Origin: Mnemiopsis leidyi
Taxonomy: Eukaryota; Ctenophora; Tentaculata; Lobata; Bolinopsidae
Direction: 5' to 3'
Assembly: GCA_000226015.1 (NCBI GenBank)
Contig: JH153396.1
Span: 2,110-66,109 of the forward strand
DNA: 64,000 bases
Shown here: positions 10,550 through 24,061 of the stretch, piece after piece
Position numbering within the stretch: position 1 is the stretch's first letter
Layout: every line of letters begins with the position of its first letter
Made by a program: the position numbers and the translations under genes
Notes under the pieces: model-generated
The model's input: the letters and a program-made list of their open reading frames with translations, nothing else
What the model was told of the DNA's origin: nothing
Databases searched by the model: none

Positions 10550-12546
10550 CACTGACAAGGAAGGGATAGGTTGACACAGTACTACATGCACCAAAAGGGC
10601 TCACTATGACAAATGTGATTTTGGTTCAATTGTCAAGAACCCTTTATCAGGTTCTTATCTTGAGCAAACTCAATTCTTAAGGAGTTTGAACTAAATGGTT
10701 ACGCAATGCTCACAGGGTATTATACGTAATCACTGATCACTGATCACTGATCAGAATAAAGGGTTAGGACAAGCAGCTATGCTCCTTGTAGAAGGATTCA
10801 TTTATAATTTCATATTAATTTTAAAAATTTTCTAAATGAAATTTCGTTCTTGAGTTAAATTTCTGGGAAACAGTTTTAAAATCTTAATTTTAAGCGTAAC
10901 TATATAAGTTCCAAGATTTATTGATAAAAATCTATGGTTTGAACTTCGATTTGTAAAAATGCATGCACCAGGCAGTAGAAACTTGGCAAGACAGAAACGT
11001 AATCAAATTTAACAGATGCGATCTAACAGTGAACGGCAACCTTAACCACAAAAATTTGTACTTGGCTTATCTTTAAACGTATTGTGATAAGAGCATGTGC
11101 GTCTAATTGCTCATACGGCTTGAACTGATTATTGAATTTTAGGCAAATTTAGGGACAGTATGGCGATCGAATGAAAACGTCTTTGCGTGCGGTATCTGCA
11201 GTGTAAATTAGTTTTTGTTACGAATGGCGATTACAGCTGGACCAAGTGACTTCAGGCAGTCTGCCAGACATTTGTACAACAGTACCGTCCAGTTGTGTGG
11301 TACATGTTGTTTAACACTGTCACTGATACAAAGTTCAGCTAGAAAGCGAGGAGCATGGCGGAAGTCAAGATAATTGTATTTTGCAGGTTTTTTATAGACA
11401 GAATGAGAAGATTAAATAACGCAGAATTTGAAAAAGCCAATAAGTATAAGGTGAAAGGATTAACCCAGATGCAATTAAGCTTGAAAGATAACAATTTATG
11501 TTAAAAGTAGGGGAACAAAAATTATGAGGAGAACTTCTCTTAGTCTTGGGCATATAATGCTTGTTTACGCTTTGCTACTTCCGGTACAAAATTAGCAGAT
11601 TTATGTTATTAGAGCAGTCCACTTGTATAAAGAAAGCTATATTTTTAAGTTTACATAACGGATTGTACGCTATACACGTGTAAGAAGAAAGTTGAATTGG
11701 TTTATTGACAATGTGGCGGATAAAAGTAAAATCATTCGTCAAAAGCCAAAAAACGAAATTAAAATTGTTTCATGACGATCACTTGAATTTTGGGCGACAG
11801 TTCTGATAACAATGTGGTTTCAATTAGTGTGGAGGGGGCTTTTTTCAGGTCCTCATTTCGAGCAAGCTCGACTCCCAGAGGTGTGCACTGATTTCTAACG
11901 GGTGTGTTATGTTGTGGGTGGGCCGAAGGATCAACCAAGCTACATGATGTGTACGGAGCAGATATTTGAACTGACACGATTTCCACTGATAGTCAATTCA
12001 GAAAATTCATGGACCGGCACCGTGCCGAGTCGGGTATGATCCGACAACCTTCTGATAACATTAACTTACCTTAATTTTCGAGAAAATGCGCCAAGCAAAA
12101 ATAATTTGAAATTTAGAAACAAACAACAAAAAGTGTTTCGACAAATGCGGGTAACTATCTGCTGAGAAATCCGATAACTATCACGAATCCTGATAACTAT
12201 ATTCAACCTTTTTAAATTCGTTATCTGGCCTGAAATACGGGGTCGTATTACATAACATTGACTTTGAGACACCTTTTTAGCATAGATAACGGGTTGAAGA
12301 ACCATGCCAGGAGACGAGACATTCTCCTTTACGCATGGCGCGATTTCTCATCAGCAAATCAAGTAATCCTAATTTTATAACTAGCTGGTATTCGATTTCT
12401 GCACATAGGCCTCAATTAGACTTATAAAAGTTAAACAGGTTCTGAGTTGAAGACGAAATTGTTTAGAATTATATTATTTGTGATAAAAGACATGGTAAAG
12501 TTCATCCTAAGGGCCGTGGCGGGTTGTCACCATGCAGGTAACAGAT
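10550..12546. other. intergenic region, antiporter promoter side
   Basis: Two kilobases between the antiporter start and the chitinase stop, both on the minus strand. It must hold the antiporter promoter and the chitinase 3' end. A TGATCAC triplet repeat occurs near 10733. Small ORFs are not supported by codon content or splice sites. Nothing else is recognisable. Confidence 0.4.
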
Positions 12547-15500
12547 CTATCCGCAGAAAGCGGCGAACTGCTGCTGAGTCTCACAGTTGAGGTTAGCTCC
12601 AGGGGTTGTTCCCAGTTTCTTGCAGAACAGCTTATATGTCTCCACTCGGTGGAAAGTCTTAGACTTCATCGGCTTGTGGTTGCACTCAACTCCTTGAAAT
12701 GTTTAGGTGTTTCCATGCTACTTTTAAGATAAAATTTACTAAAAATTCACTAGCTTATCACAAAAACTGAAATCACAAGAAAAATTAATAAGAACAACAA
12801 GGCCTTGCTGATAACTTTAATGTTGTGACTGTTATTTCTCACCTCCGTTGACGATGTTGATTGTGACTCCGAAACCTGGTTTTCGTCCACACTTCAAGTC
12901 CTTCTCAGTGGGGACCCAGTTTCCGACTAGGGCATCGTGACAAGATGGCTTGGGAGACTGAAAAGAAACTGTATTAGTGTATTATACTCATGATCTCATG
13001 ATACTTTCTGAAGCATTGAAATGATGATACTCTTCTAGTTTTAATGGTAAATGGTGTCCGATAGTGATGCAGTCTTGGCAACATACTTATAGTTATATAG
13101 TTATAGTTTTAATTCCTATTAATTGTTAAACTATGTAATGCAGCTATCAGCATGACTATGTATAACGGATCGTGTGTCCATGTAATGTCACGTCTCAGTA
13201 AGATATCTTAAGTATTGTGTTGCATCCATATTCCATAATGGTTGTTAGTCCTGGTAACACTTCATAATCCGTTCACCATGCTGGCATAATGTTGGATTCG
13301 AGTTCAGTTTCTTGTTGGGTTTTAACAAACCCAGATCACTAACACATTTCTTACTTTTCTGTTTCCTACCTGAGGTGTCATCCAGAACCAGAGAGCAGAA
13401 ACGAAAGCGAGTTCTCCGTCCTTCTTGACTCTATCAGGGTCGTTGAGGAGGATCATCTTGTCTCCGAGATACTGCTTACTGAACAGGCCGTAGTTGTAGT
13501 TGTATGACAGCTGGATTGGTCCTGAGAGGTGGGAGTCAGGAATATATATTATCTTGGTAGTTTGACATCAACGCATTATTTCTGAGCGAATTAAGTAACT
13601 AGTTATAGCCTGCACATTCAAAATTGTGCAACCTTTTTTTTCCTCTAACCAAAAACCTTTTATAATTTTTTCCTTTAGCAACGCTATCCTGCTTGCTATG
13701 ATTGTAATTAGATTAGAGTAATTTTTAAGCTTATGGAGGTTCTTCCATTGTGACACAGTCGGGCAATGGAAGTTTCTGTTTTATTCATATTCAATCAAGC
13801 GTGCCACACATGTTTTATTTCAAAATACCGGCAGAGTTACAGGATATGACAATAAAGAAACAAAATTCGTATTACTATTACCATTTCTAAACGTTTGTAA
13901 ATGCCTGCAGTCAAATAGTTTCCTTAAAGTTGACAGAATGTGTTTTTGCAACCCCATCTTAGAATATAGAATCTATAACCAAGTATTGATGTTACAATCA
14001 TTTTGAGTCATTAGCCTTGGCAGCCTTGAGCCTACACTCACAGATCGATCCATTACCCTTTCAATAAAAATGTCAGAGAACTCTATTGACACAAACCCAA
14101 AAAGTTGGGACTCGATTATTGTTTAACTATTAGAAGCGTTGAATTAACATTAAATGTATCGTATAATATGCAGTGTAGATGGACTGTTTTCATTTGCAAG
14201 GAAAGTACAGTCCTGTAATGATCAGTGAGTCTACTGTCACTGAAGAGAACAGTCAAGGCTGTCAACTTCAATCCAACAATTCCAGTGCCAAGGGTAAGTT
14301 AGACTTCACTATTGTTTAAATGTTTCACTTCATTGCATTATGAAACCAGACCAAAGAAATTTTGTTGCTTACCCCTGATGGATCTAACTAACTCCTTGGG
14401 CTAGTTAAAATTTGGTAATTGTAAGGTAGGGTATAGTTCCAATTCTACACTAATATCACCTAACACCTCTATAGTAACCGAATTTGTTTTACAGCACCGG
14501 GCAATGAAAGATTCAAGCGACAACAAAGCGAGTTGGAGATAGAGAAGCTCATTGGTCAAAATGTCCCAATAGATGTGATTCGAAAAAGAGTCTCTGAGAA
14601 GTACCCAAGTAGGTTGTATTCACAATTGGATTCAGCTTCGTATTATTGTCTTGAAGATGCGGCAGTGTCCGACACAAACAATTAGTTGTAGGTCGTTGGT
14701 TCTCATGATTTATTAAGATCTATAAGTTTAACCTTTGGAGATGTTTTTTTGCAGTTGTACATCAGTCGGTTTCCACTTACTTCTGCATTATCAATCTAGA
14801 CTAAATTGTTCACAAATTGTTGGTAATTGTTATTCCATTAAATCCGATTGAGCCTATGATTTTACCTAATCATTCTTCTAGCTTGCTTGTTTTGTGTTAT
14901 TTGAGTTGTTGTTTTCTCTGCGTTAGTTTTGTACACGTCCATGAGACTGATAATGAGCGTTAATGTCAACTCGCTTTCTCAGAATTATTATTCGAATATT
15001 ATATTCACGCGGCTACCGATGTGACCGTAGAAATGCCCAATGAGGATTTTTGTGCTTATTTGACGCCTAATTGCCAATTTTGTGTTCATTTTCCATTACG
15101 ATGAATGCTAACTTATTAGCAAATATAACCTTGAGTATATATTAATATATATATAAATATATTCCGTTTTTAATTACCATATGCGAAACTGTCATTTATA
15201 AATTTATATAGCTGTACCGCTCTGAAGCTCACTTCTTTCTGGTCAATAAATTCGAGTATTGGCCCTTGTTAATTGTCAGCTCTCCAAGGCCACTCATTCT
15301 CATTTTAGTGCTTGTGTGATCTTCTACTGAGCCAAAACTGTGTTTGCTCCAATTAATCTGTGGTATTAAAGTACCGAGAGTTGCAAATTCAGAAAAGTGA
15401 CCTCCCATTTCATAATGAATAATAGGATAATCTTGTGTTTCCTGGCTCAGTCACTGGACCAGCATGCATCTAGAACTTTATTCAGGGCTGAGCTATTTAC

Positions 15501-18500
15501 GGAAGCTGAATGCATGGAATATACTAATATAGCTCATTTGCCTCAAGAAGTTGCAATGCAAATCGACAAAACGGTACAAGCACTTATTCAATCAGCATAT
15601 CTTAATTACTTCTTCTTCTTCTTAAGAAGAAGATATCTTTAAGTTTATTTACTATCCATGGAATTAATTATTTTGCAACATCAGTTCTAAACTAGCCAGA
15701 GTATTTTATTTCCCATTAAGTGTTAAGAGATTCGAAATGGATTTTTCTAGCCTGCAACTATATCTAACGTAGGTTTAAGAATGATGCTATAGAACTATTA
15801 GACATCGGGCCTCCCATCCAATGAAGCCGTTCCAGATCGAGATGTCAAGTTCGAGGACAGCCCCAAGAACGACCAGCTCGATGGTAGAGAGCACTGTTGC
15901 ATTGGTAACTCAGACTAACAAGAAGTATCTCGTCAGGAACATGAATCTTACCAGATTCAAACGTAAGTACATAAACTTGGATATTAAACATGGACCAACC
16001 ATAATCATTAATCATTAAGTCTGTTAGATCTTTTAGAGAATTTTTGACATGGCCTCACAATTTTAGGTTCCAGAAAGACCTCTACTACTATTCTACTATT
16101 GGAATTGAAAAGTTTATGCTAAGCGAAACTAACCTCTGCCGTGGTATCCTTTGCCCGCCACACAGGGGTACTCAGGAACAACAGCACAATAAGGAGCACA
16201 GTTTCCTTTGTCACATCCCATCTGAAGGTAGCTTCAAGTAACGTTGATGCTCTTCTCAAACAAACTTCCTTAATTGTGTATAAACGTATAAGCACTTATT
16301 ATTAGAGAAAAGGAAAAAAGTGTTGTACAAACAAACAAACAGGCAACCATACATAAAAGCAAACAAACAGGCAAAGTTCAAACAAACAAGCAAACGAACA
16401 TGCAGGCAATCTTACAACCAAACAAGCAAACAAACGTACAAGCAAGTTCAAACAAACAAAAAACAAACATACAGACAATCTTACGAACAAACAAACGTAC
16501 AAGCAAGTTCAAACAAACAATCAAACATACAGACAATCTTACGAACAAACAAACAAAGCAAGCAAGTTCAAACAAACAATCAAACTTACAGACAATCTTG
16601 AAAATGAACAAACATTCAAACAAACATACAGACAATCTTACAAATAAACAAGCAAGCAAGTTCAAACAAACGCACCTCTTCTGGGAAGTAGAGACCCCAA
16701 GCATATCTTCCTCCAGGGGCGGTGTCCCATCCTCCAGTAGTCTCCTGAGCAATGTGGGCCAGGAATCCGGCAACCTGTGAAATTCGTTGGCTTAGTCATG
16801 ATAACAAGACTTCTCGGGTTAGCCACTTGATTAAACTATTAAAGGGCTCATGATGAGAAAGAATTTTCGACGAAAAAAAATTGTCATTGAAGATTTTTCC
16901 TCCGCCCATGAAATTGCCTAAGATATAACTACCTTAAGATCATTGCTGTCATTAGAGACTAATGAAATTCTTAGGCATCTGGCTAGGGGTCCCTTAATCA
17001 AAAATTCTTGTCTGTGTTCATTGGTCTCAATAGTTTACAATATAATGATCGCTCAAGTGGGTTAGCTTCAAATGGCCTCACGCTTTATCTTATGATGATC
17101 ATTTTCGGACGTGTTATCTGCCGTTAAGAATAATCGGGAGACGGTGCCGATGAAAATCTCTCATTCTCCCATATTTCCCAATTTCACACATCAGCTCTGT
17201 TTATTTACTCATTCTGCCCCAATTTATATCACGTTTAATTACATCATCTATTTATACCAATCCTCATACGCTGAGAAAATGTTTTTCGAACTTATTTTTT
17301 CCTTACATCATATTCTTCCCTTATTATTTAATATTAATCCAGTTTTATTTCTTCCAAATCCTTCTTTTTACCACAATCCTTCAAGCCTTTATGTTTTTCA
17401 GACTACTGCATGACTTACCTCTCGTTTTCTCATAGCAAGACTTCCTTGTGTTCCAAACTTGGGGAACTTCTTGGAGGCAGCCAGGAAGTATTTGTACTCG
17501 TAGATCTTGTACTCGGCCTTTCCTCCCAGATTTCGGTTAGGGAACATCTTGTTGAAGTCATCTTCAGAGTAGAAAGCTTCGATTCCCTCTGATGATTAAA
17601 AAATCATTTCCAAAATTAAAGTCTTCTAAAGAGAAAATATACCTTCCATATATGAACAGACAAGCAAATTATTGTTAAGGAGAATATTCCAATAAAAAGA
17701 ATGACAAATCACCTGGAAGCGCCGTTAATGTTGTGAAAATCACTTACCTATTAAGATTCTCTGTTGTTACGAACGGTTATTTACTTAAAGTTGCATGGTT
17801 AGAAATGTTTAATTGGACAAATTGGACTTTGGCCTATTAGATCACCTGATCACATCACCAATGTTGTAAGTAGTTAGTAGTAAATAGTAGAGCTATTTTT
17901 ACTAGAATTTGCGAGCCATTTCGTGAACAGTTTTATTTTTTGTATCTTTATGTGTGACCATACATACAAATATATTGTGCTTATCTTTTGATTAATTCTC
18001 CCTTACTGGCTCTAGAGTGATGACATAAGATTACTGTTGGTAAAGTTTATTAAGAAATAGAGTTGTACGTTTAAGTAGTGCCCATGATGGGCTTCTAAAA
18101 TAAAGTATTCGTCAACAAATATATTGTCACCCTTTATTGATTATGAATTGTTGTTCTAAGGATTCAGTATGAGTATGACTTAGTTAAATCTGTAAAATTA
18201 AATTCGTAATTTAGTGCCGGATGCAGACACAACCCTGAAAATGGCAGTCATAATCCATTTTTCTTGAAACTGTGAAACATAATGAAGCTTTTTTATAATG
18301 CCGCATACTATGTCTCGTTAAGGCTTTGAAAATATGCATCTGCAACTTAAATTATGCATGTTCCCAGTCATTCCGTTTCCTTGGAGACTAAAACGTTGCT
18401 CGTGTTATCTATTGATGTTTCTGCATTATAAAAGGCTCTTGGCAAGTCGTTATCTCAAGAATGGCCACGTCTTAGGCCAGAAATTTTTTTCGGATTTCGT

Positions 18501-19081
18501 TACAGCATTCACATTTCACACAGATAAGACACTCAATTAAGAAGCTGTAGCTTACCGCCTGGTTTGGGAGTTGGTTTTGGCTCCTTGGTTGGCTCGGGCT
18601 CCTTCGTGGGAGGGTCAGTAGGTTTGGGGGTCGGTTTAGGGGTGGGTCCGGGGGTGCAGTCCACATTGGCAGGCCAGTCACAATACTTGTGTTTGTAGTT
18701 AAACTGAAATATATCATGGTTAGAACGTCTCATGCTAATTAACTGCCTCACATTGGCTATTATATGGAGACAAAGTGTCTTTATAATGCTCTCATGCATC
18801 ATAGCAAGGTCATAAATCAACAAATTTTACTTCTTTATCGTCATATAGGGTTGAAGACTTCGCAAACTATAAGAACTAAATTGTATTGTGGGTGTAGCTC
18901 ATGTACGTCAATTAGATCCACCTACCACTAGTCCACCAGGGCAGTTCTTGCTGACAGCTCTGCCGTTCCAGCACTGGTAGTACTTGGAGCAGTCCTCAGG
19001 GTCTCTGAAAAGCCCGGTGTCCGAGGGACAGTCGAACCCGGAGGCCAGGATCGGTAATAAGCCGAGTAGAAACAGTTTCAT
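12547..19081 (-). CDS. secreted chitinase, CBM14 + GH19, 8 exons, complete
   Basis: Endochitinase that cleaves beta-1,4 bonds of chitin by the inverting GH19 mechanism. Exons: 18926-19081, 18556-18703, 17419-17588, 16676-16774, 16134-16221, 13370-13521, 12843-12957, 12547-12692. All phases agree (1074 nt, 357 aa). Residues 1-17 are a signal peptide ([15 protein letters not shown]). Residues 18-68 form a peritrophin-A chitin-binding domain (CBM14) with six Cys and the [10 protein letters not shown] core. Residues 69-100 are a Pro/Thr/Lys linker. The GH19 domain follows with [11 protein letters not shown] (general acid Glu169), YFPEE (second catalytic Glu near 190), [37 protein letters not shown] and INIVNGGVEC. 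Plant enzymes usually have His before the first catalytic Glu; here it is Gln168. Likely roles are digestion, defence or remodelling of chitinous structures. Animal genes joining CBM14 to GH19 are rare compared with GH18 chitinases. Confidence 0.96.
14179..14804 (+). CDS. possible small nested gene of unknown function (92 aa)
   Basis: Three phase-matched exons (14179-14293, 14495-14608, 14755-14804) lie on the plus strand inside a chitinase intron transcribed from the other strand. The product starts [14 protein letters not shown] and has a charged segment ([17 protein letters not shown]) that could form a helix. It ends at a TAA in the third exon, which follows a strong polypyrimidine acceptor. 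No family is recognised. Exon 2 ends in phase 1, the phase TRP-1 first exons need, so a remote 5' exon role cannot be ruled out. Confidence 0.35.
15415..15918 (+). CDS. possible small nested gene of unknown function (91 aa)
   Basis: Two exons (15415-15573 and 15802-15918) join in phase 0. The first starts [13 protein letters not shown], which could be a weak signal peptide, and continues with acidic, well-mixed composition. The second ends [12 protein letters not shown] before TAA. It lies in the same chitinase intron as the preceding candidate, on the opposite strand to chitinase. Exon 1 might instead begin at the AG before 15451. No homology is recognised. Confidence 0.3.
16318..16672. repeat. 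AAACAAAC / AAGC microsatellite with 40-60 bp period
   Basis: Low-complexity array of AAACAAAC and CAAGCAAG with a recurring ATACAGACAATCTTACGAAC module. It lies in the chitinase intron and abuts the donor of exon 4 at 16671-16675. It holds open several false ORFs on both strands. Confidence 0.85.
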
Positions 19082-20181
19082 TTTACTTTTGGGTGGAATT
19101 TGAGTTAATTTATGCTGATGGGGAAAACCCTAAAACTTTATTTAGAAGATTCCACAAGTACAACCCGATTTTTTAGAGATTCTAAAACCTCAACTTATCG
19201 ATGATGTTCTACAGAAGTGTATAACATAAGTTTGCTCATTCAAACATGATCTAATTGCAAATTTAGGCAGACTTGTAATTCGCCAATCAGACCCACTACT
19301 ACTAGGCTCAGTGGAGCCGATAAAATGGAATTCTAGAACGTCGTGACAAAAATTGCCTCCTCGGCTTATAGTTTAGCTCATGCTTGGATTAAGTGCCTAT
19401 GTTTTGGAGTCGTTTCGCTCTTAAAATTGTTCCCAGTAAGGCATTATTATGGCGAAGAGTGAAGTTCAATGAGATCATTGCCATTGTTTTCAGGATCATT
19501 ATCAAATCAGTTTCAGCCTATTTATATTGTTGCCTCCATCATTTTGGTAGTTGATAGCGCAACGCTTCAGTTGTTAGCACTTGAAAGCGATGTCTTTGTG
19601 AAGGGTAGCTAATATTTAACTAGTTTGGCTTTTATCCTTATCTTCTTCTGTGGTAAATGAAATCTATCGACAATTTGGCCTGGCATATGACTGGAGTCTG
19701 AAGTGCTGCACAATATCGTGAACTGATGAAGATTGAGAAATAAAGTAGCAAATTAAACTATGAGATTGTGACAAGTTCTGATCATCGATGGCTTTTAACC
19801 CTCGCCAACTTAGTTAATTCAATCCTTCGTACAATGGACTTGTGTCACCTTGATTAAATCTTAATCAGTTTAAATTGAAATCCTGGACTTTACGCCGCAA
19901 TTTTTAGTCGACCAGATGTTTTACAATACCTCCGTTCTGAAATATTGGCGCCCTAATTCGGTTAAATCAAAATCTAGTCAGTATAAGTCTAGTCGATGAA
20001 TAAATTTCCGGGGATACTTCGACTTTAAGTTTGAGCAATACTGAGAGCATATGTCGGTTAAGCTAATTTGTTCCATAATTCCATAAATATTAATCTAAAA
20101 TTTACTCCACAATTTTACGATCTTTACGAATTTAAAAATTCCATCACTACAACTTAATAACTAACCTCCTATACAAGCAGC
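19082..20181. other. divergent intergenic region, chitinase / TRP-1
   Basis: 1.1 kb between the chitinase start codon (minus) and the first candidate TRP-1 exon (plus), so it probably carries both promoters. The minus-strand stretch TAAATAAAG, about 60 nt upstream of the chitinase ATG, is TATA-like but weak. No gene is seen here. Confidence 0.4.
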
Positions 20182-20854
20182 TTGTTGTCCATGTCGCTTA
20201 CTCAGCCGTATTGCTTGTCCGAGCAGCCGTTCACAGTATCGGACCTACCAATGAGGTTCCCCAGAAACTGGAGACCTCCCACACGTAGAGGTTCCACTCT
20301 CTCGGAAGTCAACTCAGCCCCCAATTCTTCATTTCCCGACTGCAATCTTGTAAAAACCAGCACTCTATCAAAGTCAAGTTCTGGTTATTCGACGCACTCT
20401 ATTCCAAGTTCTTTAAAGGACTCTGAGACTGTTGTTGATAATGTTGATTACTCAAGCTTAAAGGATGAGAAATCTGCCATAATTGTGTCTTCAAAGAATT
20501 GTAATCCATCAGGTTCATATACCTTGCTTAATTCTATCCTCTCAGAGTCGAATCCTTTGAAAAGCTCGACCTCAGTTGACCGAAATCTTGTGAAAAATTC
20601 CGCCCTATTAGTTTTGAACCCTGAAAAGAACTCTTTCTCTGAAAAAAGCACAACCTTTCTTAACTCGAAACCGGAAAATAAATCTTCCTTATCTGACTTG
20701 ACCTCGGTGATAAATGAACCCCGCTTGTCCAGCAGCGACAGCAGAAGAAGACCAACCCTAACAAGGACGATGACCCAGCCACCTTTACGGCGGGAGACAA
20801 GGACTTGGAAGGACGTTACCCAGGCTGCACTGTTGCAGGCTCGGCTTCAGAAAC
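20182..20854 (+). CDS. TRP-1 candidate alternative first exon 1a
   Basis: A 224-codon open frame starts at an ATG at 20182 and ends in phase 1 before GTAGGT. It is Ser/Thr/Lys-rich with basic patches (RRRPTLTRTMTQPPLRR near its end) and is predicted disordered. The phase fits the common exon at 25206, giving an 1125-aa isoform. The fit of phase, strand and position is seen in the sequence; use as a TRP-1 first exon is inferred. It could instead be an unrelated gene. Confidence 0.5.
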
Positions 20855-23800
20855 GTAGGTATAAGACTTCTCTGCATGCTCTTTAATATTAAACATGATT
20901 TATATACAGCAGGCGAAAGGTAAGTGAGATTAGATAAACTCAGATAAAATACAATTTAGTTTAAGTACAAAATATAGTTCAAGTTTCAAAGCACAGGACA
21001 AGTTTTGAAATTTCTAATGATTTTATTCAATGGATGCAAACAATACAAGTTATCAAGTTAAGTATGCTTAATTTTCATTATACATTCAAAAACTCTGGAG
21101 TATTAATTTCTGTGACAGAATGTTTGAGTCATGCATTTGCAGTTGGTTATACTTCTTTACTTTTTCATGTCTTTCAGCATGAAGAAATCTAACTATGGAC
21201 CTGTTCATAATCATATAACTAAGTCTAGAACTCTAGTGTCTACCATCGATCCTATCTAATATTTGCAGTTGCATGTTCTACCTCGTAATATCAGCATAAA
21301 TATAAATTTTGTTGGTGTATTTGAGATGTTCGGCAGACAAGAATTGACAAGATTTTAAATGCTGGTATGTTGGTCATAAGAAATATTAATACCGCATGAA
21401 TCGGCCATGTAAGATCACATATCAATATTTGCCTTTATCGAATCTGCAACTTTTCCGACATTTTTCACCTTCATGGTTTCTTGATATGCACTTGCAAAAC
21501 TTCTCATTATTGTTTATACGCTGCGAACTTGTACATTCGACTAATATATCATATCATGTATTTCAATTATAACCTTAGGGCCTACAAATACAATACTGAA
21601 TACGCTTGGGCGACTTTTACTTTGAAAATGCAGTATATGTAAAGCATGAATTCTGTAGTCCATACAGCTAGTCTATTTCGAGCTCCAATGATTAGAATTG
21701 TGTCATTTTGATCTATGAGTACCAGTTCGCCAACAGCAAGTAATGAAGGGAAGTGATTCAGACTTTCCCATTTCTTGCCGGCCAAGTTCCCTTGACTTCG
21801 ACACCGAGAAGATCCTGCAGACACCTTCCCGCCAGAATCACAGGAAAAGGGTCAAGACTATTACAAGATCTCCGTTTAGTAAGTTTTTCTTCCTACTATG
21901 TATATTTTGCCTATTATGTATTTTTCAATTTATCTTAAATTTTGATATCGAATAACTATTCAACCAATATCTGTATGACGTTTTTGCATTGACATCTAAT
22001 ATTATCATATTGTTTTATCACTTCCGCTCATGGTTAAATGTTGTTTCCGGAATACTTAAATTGGGTAAAACCTTTGGTTAATGGCTATACGAAAATATTA
22101 CATCTGATCCTCACCAGATTTTGCTTTCATTATGCATTTATCGCATTGAAATATCAAACCACACGAAGTTGATGGCACTGTTTTATGATAGTCTGGTTGT
22201 TTTTACCAGGTGGCTGGTGGTTCACATGAAGATTGAAGGTTATTGTACTCATACCGTATAGCTAGTGTCTATTTGCTCTGAACTCATGAGTGTTCAACCA
22301 TATCTCTTCACAGTGATCTGTACCTGTTCCATTGTCTTTCTTCTATTTCTGATCTTTTCAAACTTATTTTCATCGTTCCAACGTCAAATTTGTTGACTCG
22401 GGTCTATTATTAAGTTCATACCAATGCAACTTTATATCTCTATATTTAAACTGAAGGTTTTAATAACATACACAACTTTTGAGTTAAAACTCATACTGAC
22501 CTGCACCAGCTATTATTAATTGTTGTCTGCCAGTTACGACGTTCCTCTGTAACTCTATAACAAGTTTCCCGGATAATCAACTCCTCCAAATTTTAAACTG
22601 ACATATCCTGATGTACTGACATATCCTGATGTTTATATGCTAACTTAAACCTTGTTCAGAATAAGTTATACCTCGCAAACATGCAGTACCTACATGGTTA
22701 CATGTTTAAAGTGTCTAACCTGAACAATTGATACAGGAAGCCCTCCTTCTCATTGTTTGTACTTTTATCTTCCTTTTGCAATCGAACTATTGCACAATTA
22801 TGGCCAACATTGCCACAGCACGTTTGGTCCTTTTGAATTTTCACTTTGTCTTCGTTTTTCAGCACTTTTTTGCCACTTTCAACACTTTCTTTGTTAACTT
22901 AGAGTTAAAGATGGTACTAAAAGTTAGATATTAGAGAAAATGTAATTGTAAAGCAGACACCGCTCGTGCGTTTTCCTGCTCTCTCAATCGTACTCTCAAT
23001 CGTACTATTTGCATTTCAAATGAGAACAAAGCTCGTTAAACGTTATGTTATGTCAAAATGTCACTGCTGATAATTAAAGTATTAAGTTATTAGCATATTT
23101 ATTATGCCCGAACTCGAATTTAATCATCATTCTCACCATTTATACTTTTTTGAATTTTAACTTACTGCACCATTATACGGATAATATTAAACTTACGTAT
23201 TAAAACTAATTCAAAAGATGGAACATTTGCTGATTGCTGTGCTTTAATTTTATGTCCTTCTGGAGGATGTACATATTAAGATCTAACAAAATTGTTCATG
23301 CACCTGGAACACTTGCTGACTGCATCTGCGATGCGAAAGCTATTTTGTATAAGCTTGATATTGACATCTGTCAGATATAAACACTTTACTGACATTAATA
23401 TGTCCTAGATAACCATTCCTGGCTCCTCCTCGATATTTCTACGAAGATCTGGTCTTTCATTATCTTAAAATGGAGGAACTTGCTTTGTCTTCATACTGTA
23501 AAAGAACAGTTAATGAGCTAACGATCATGCTTATTGCATCTGACACGTTTTATGGAATAGTGAAAAGCTGGACGCCCTTCCTTTGTGCACTGCTGAACAT
23601 TTAAGATTCGAAATTACAACTTGGCAACATGTTGGATGTTTCATGCTGTCTTCCACCGCAAATCGTAAATTCAATTGTATATGACTTGGCTAGGATACAA
23701 TAAATTCGTTAACTTCATTTTCCGTTTTTTTCATATATGATTTCCATTTAATTTCACTTCGGTATATTAGTGCACCCATATTAAGTAGTGCGAACTAAAA

Positions 23801-24061
23801 TTTTTTATGTGACGACCTTTTTTTATAGTCATCTTGGATACTGATTCAAGTTTTTCGTTTTAACTTTTAGTTGTTTTGTAAATGGTCATCTTCATTAATC
23901 AACATTTCTCTCTACAAACTCAAAAAAACACTCTTGAATCATTTTTGAACTTTCTTTGGTAAACGTAAATATTGCAATTATAATTGTCTTACAGCCATAC
24001 TCACTTTTCGTAATAAAATTGATTTGCACAGTTGAAATTAGCAATCCCGAGCTCCTAAGAA
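20855..24061 (+). other. intronic or intergenic stretch around exon 1b
   Basis: Apart from exon 1b at 21743-21878, this AT-rich 3.2 kb shows no coding exon, RNA gene or recognised element. A 19-bp direct repeat (TGACATATCCTGATGT) occurs near 22600. If the alternative first-exon model is right, promoters for 1b and 1c lie here. Confidence 0.35.
21743..21878 (+). CDS. TRP-1 candidate alternative first exon 1b
   Basis: ATG at 21743 opens 45 codons (MKGSDSDFPISCRPSSLDFD onward, then a basic stretch RQNHRKRVKTITRSPF) and stops in phase 1 at a GTAAGT donor. Composition and phase match 1a and 1c. Joined to 25206 it gives a 946-aa isoform. Confidence 0.5.

Noticed and set aside
16302-16780. Long ORFs on both strands rich in Lys/Gln or Cys/Leu
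   Set aside because: They come from the AAACAAAC microsatellite in a chitinase intron. Only the final part near 16676-16774 is a real exon, on the minus strand.
16774-17419. Phase mismatch between chitinase exons 3 and 4
   Set aside because: On re-reading the donor, the exon ends AAACGAGAG before GTAAG, giving phase 0 and the expected MRKREVAGF join.
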